From Gammaproteobacteria bacterium (GTDB taxonomy: Bacteria > Pseudomonadota > Gammaproteobacteria > Steroidobacterales > GCA-2729495), in assembly GCA_030583605.1 (NCBI GenBank), contig CP129466.1, positions 1,309,001 through 1,373,000 of the forward strand: DNA of 64,000 nt, given 5' to 3'. The notes beneath the pieces were generated by a model. That model did not search any database and had not been told where the DNA came from. It saw only the letters and a list, made by a program, of their open reading frames with translations. This document shows positions 62,685 through 64,000 of this stretch, piece after piece (position 1 is the first letter of the stretch; every line of letters starts with the position of its first letter). Position numbers and translations under genes: made by a program.

Positions 62685-63113
62685 TCAGCCGGTAACGTAA
62701 AGCTGCAGCTGGGTAATGGTGAATTCCTGCTCGGCGATCGTCGCCTTGACGAGGTCGCCGATCGAGACCAGGCCCACGATGCGCTTGTGATCGAGGACCG
62801 GCAGGTGGCGGATGCGCTTGGCGGTCATCAGTGCCATGCATTCCTCGAGCGAGCGCTCCGGCGAGACGCACACGACGCTGTGGGTCATGATGGCGCTCAC
62901 CGCGGAGTCCCGTGAGGCACGACCAATCAGCACCACTTTGCGGGCGTAATCGCGCTCCGTGAATATGCCCACGAGCTTCTCCCCGTCGAGCACGACCACG
63001 GCGCCGACGTCATGGTCGGCCATTACGCGTAACGCCTCGAGCACGGTGTCGGTCGGTTTCACCGACCAGACGGTCCGGCCCTTGTCGTTGAGAATTTCGG
63101 CGACGGTCTGCAT
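62685..63113 (-). CDS. CBS-domain pair protein
   Basis: 142 residues, two CBS motifs: VWSVKPTDTVLEALRVMADHDVGAVVVLDGEKLVGIFTERDYARKV and THSVVCVSPERSLEECMALMTAKRIRHLPVLDHKRIVGLVSIGDLVKA. This architecture, with the FTERDYARK phrase, is widespread in proteobacteria and binds adenine nucleotides. Single gene; different from the CBS protein of the moaB operon. Confidence 0.9.
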   Translation of the reverse strand: MQTVAEILNDKGRTVWSVKPTDTVLEALRVMADHDVGAVVVLDGEKLVGIFTERDYARKVVLIGRASRDSAVSAIMTHSVVCVSPERSLEECMALMTAKRIRHLPVLDHKRIVGLVSIGDLVKATIAEQEFTITQLQLYVTG

Positions 63114-63315
63114 GGCGACACCCCCTGTTCGCCCGGATTGCGTTGTCTGCAACGTATACCACCCGGCGGGCCGGTCCGGGTAGGCCCGCGATCAAGAACA
63201 AGGTGTGACGGGGCTTGGTGCGCTGGCGGTGGCGGCCGTCCACGGGGCCGCGCCTGGAGCCCGTGTCCCGCAAGCCCGTGAGGGACAGCGGCCCGGTCGT
63301 CGATGCGAGGCGGGC

Positions 63316-64000
63316 CTACAGCCAGCCGCGGCGCTTGAAGTACAGGTAGGGCAGCACGGCCGAGACGATCATCAGCCCGATCGCGAAGGGGTAGCCGTAT
63401 TCCATCCGCAGTTCGGGCATGAGCTTGAAGTTCATCCCATATACCGATGCCACGAGCGTGGGCGGCAGGAACACCACGGCAGCCACCGAGAAGATCTTGA
63501 TGATCTGGTTCTGCTGGAGGTTGATCAGGCCGAGCGTCGCATCAAGCAGGAAGTTGACCTTGTTGGAGAGGAAGGTCACCTGGTCGCTGAGTGCCACGAC
63601 GTCCCGGTACAACAGCTTGGCGCGTGCGCGGGCGTCCTTCACCTTCTGCTTGTCGGGGCCATCGAGCGTCGTGTGATAGGTCAGCACGCGGTTGATGCTG
63701 ACGAGACTCTCGCGCACTTTCGTCAGCAGGTCGCCGTCCTGACCGATCCTCTCGATGGTGTTCTGCAGTTCCTGCGTGCTGACGGAGGCCTTCTCGCCCG
63801 GCTTGCGCCGGAAGATGCTCCGCGAAAGGACGTCGATGGCCCGGCCGACGCCCTCCAGGGCATCGGCCATGCGGTCGCACAGGCCCTCGACCAGTGCCAG
63901 CATTACCAGCTCCCCGCTGGCGCAGGGGATCGAGTTCGGTTTCCTTGCGCGCGCCAGCACGGTGTCGAAGGCCCGTGATGGGGCGTAGCGCAGCGTGACC
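63316..64000 (-). CDS. corA: CorA-type magnesium/cobalt transporter (N terminus beyond window)
   Basis: The frame is open to the window edge (VTLRYAPSRAFDTVL...), matching CorA interiors, so about the first 90 residues are missing. Seen: the long stalk helix (DRMADALEGVGRAIDVLSR...QELQNTIERIGQDGDLLTKVRESLVSINRVL), then helix TM1 IFSVAAVVFLPPTLVASVYGMNF with the GMN selectivity motif, and TM2 PFAIGLMIVSAVLPYLYFKRRGWL. It forms a pentameric Mg2+ channel in the inner membrane. Confidence 0.92.
   Translation of the reverse strand, partial: VTLRYAPSRAFDTVLARARKPNSIPCASGELVMLALVEGLCDRMADALEGVGRAIDVLSRSIFRRKPGEKASVSTQELQNTIERIGQDGDLLTKVRESLVSINRVLTYHTTLDGPDKQKVKDARARAKLLYRDVVALSDQVTFLSNKVNFLLDATLGLINLQQNQIIKIFSVAAVVFLPPTLVASVYGMNFKLMPELRMEYGYPFAIGLMIVSAVLPYLYFKRRGWL

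Overview
The window is GC-rich, densely coding DNA from a gammaproteobacterium, probably near the Xanthomonadales or Steroidobacteraceae. That placement is inferred from the YqjD/YqjE block, QseBC-type two-component genes with ygiW, Rnk, a VPLPA-CTERM protein, OprB porin, Lhr helicase and TAGGAGCGAC-type REP sequences; no rRNA is present to settle it. It reads as chromosomal backbone with short repeat elements in the gaps. There is no CRISPR array, prophage or full insertion sequence. Layout: 1-4.8 kb holds a TRAP transporter (first gene cut by the window edge), an FAD monooxygenase and an Asp/Glu-racemase-superfamily enzyme, read here as uptake and catabolism of an organic acid. 4.8-13.3 kb holds a membrane protein, a ligase-ACP-acyltransferase fusion, an OprB porin, and a minus-strand operon of CFA-synthase-like methyltransferase, geranylgeranyl-reductase-like flavoprotein and isoprenylcysteine-methyltransferase-like membrane protein, suggesting a lipid-modification pathway. 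13.7-20 kb carries MscS, an HPF-like protein, GST, a DOMON-like protein, NamZ-type muramidase, a membrane-anchored HEALH protein, bactofilin and a zinc ribbon: a cell-envelope theme. 20-25.9 kb (minus) has the yqjD-yqjE-yqjK-def run, cytochrome P460 with a MarR regulator, tRNA-Arg(ACG), glyoxalase II, MoaB and a CBS protein. 26-31 kb has an omega-aminotransferase and semialdehyde dehydrogenase pair (beta-alanine type catabolism) and an ABC exporter. 31.4-34.6 kb is a QseBC-like system with ygiW and cytochrome b561, tied together by matching direct-repeat boxes. 34.6-44 kb holds SDR, Rnk, an RND efflux pair, a glycosyltransferase-like gene resembling those of actinophages, MaoC, MgtC and a peptide-binding protein. 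44-50 kb holds molybdenum-cofactor genes (moeA, xdhC, moaA, fdhD), a quinone oxidoreductase and ArsC-like protein. 50-64 kb holds Lhr, radical SAM, an ExeA-like ATPase, an FAD-linked oxidase, a 104-bp tandem REP array, two beta-propeller-like proteins, a VPLPA-CTERM protein, a CBS protein and a CorA gene running off the end. The least ordinary signals are the inverted cysteine arrangement in the racemase-family enzyme, the CFA-reductase-methyltransferase operon, an AT-rich patch covering the Walker A motif of the ABC exporter, a 261-bp inverted-repeat element with an Avd-like gene remnant, shared boxes before the two-component genes and ygiW, and several small repeat families.
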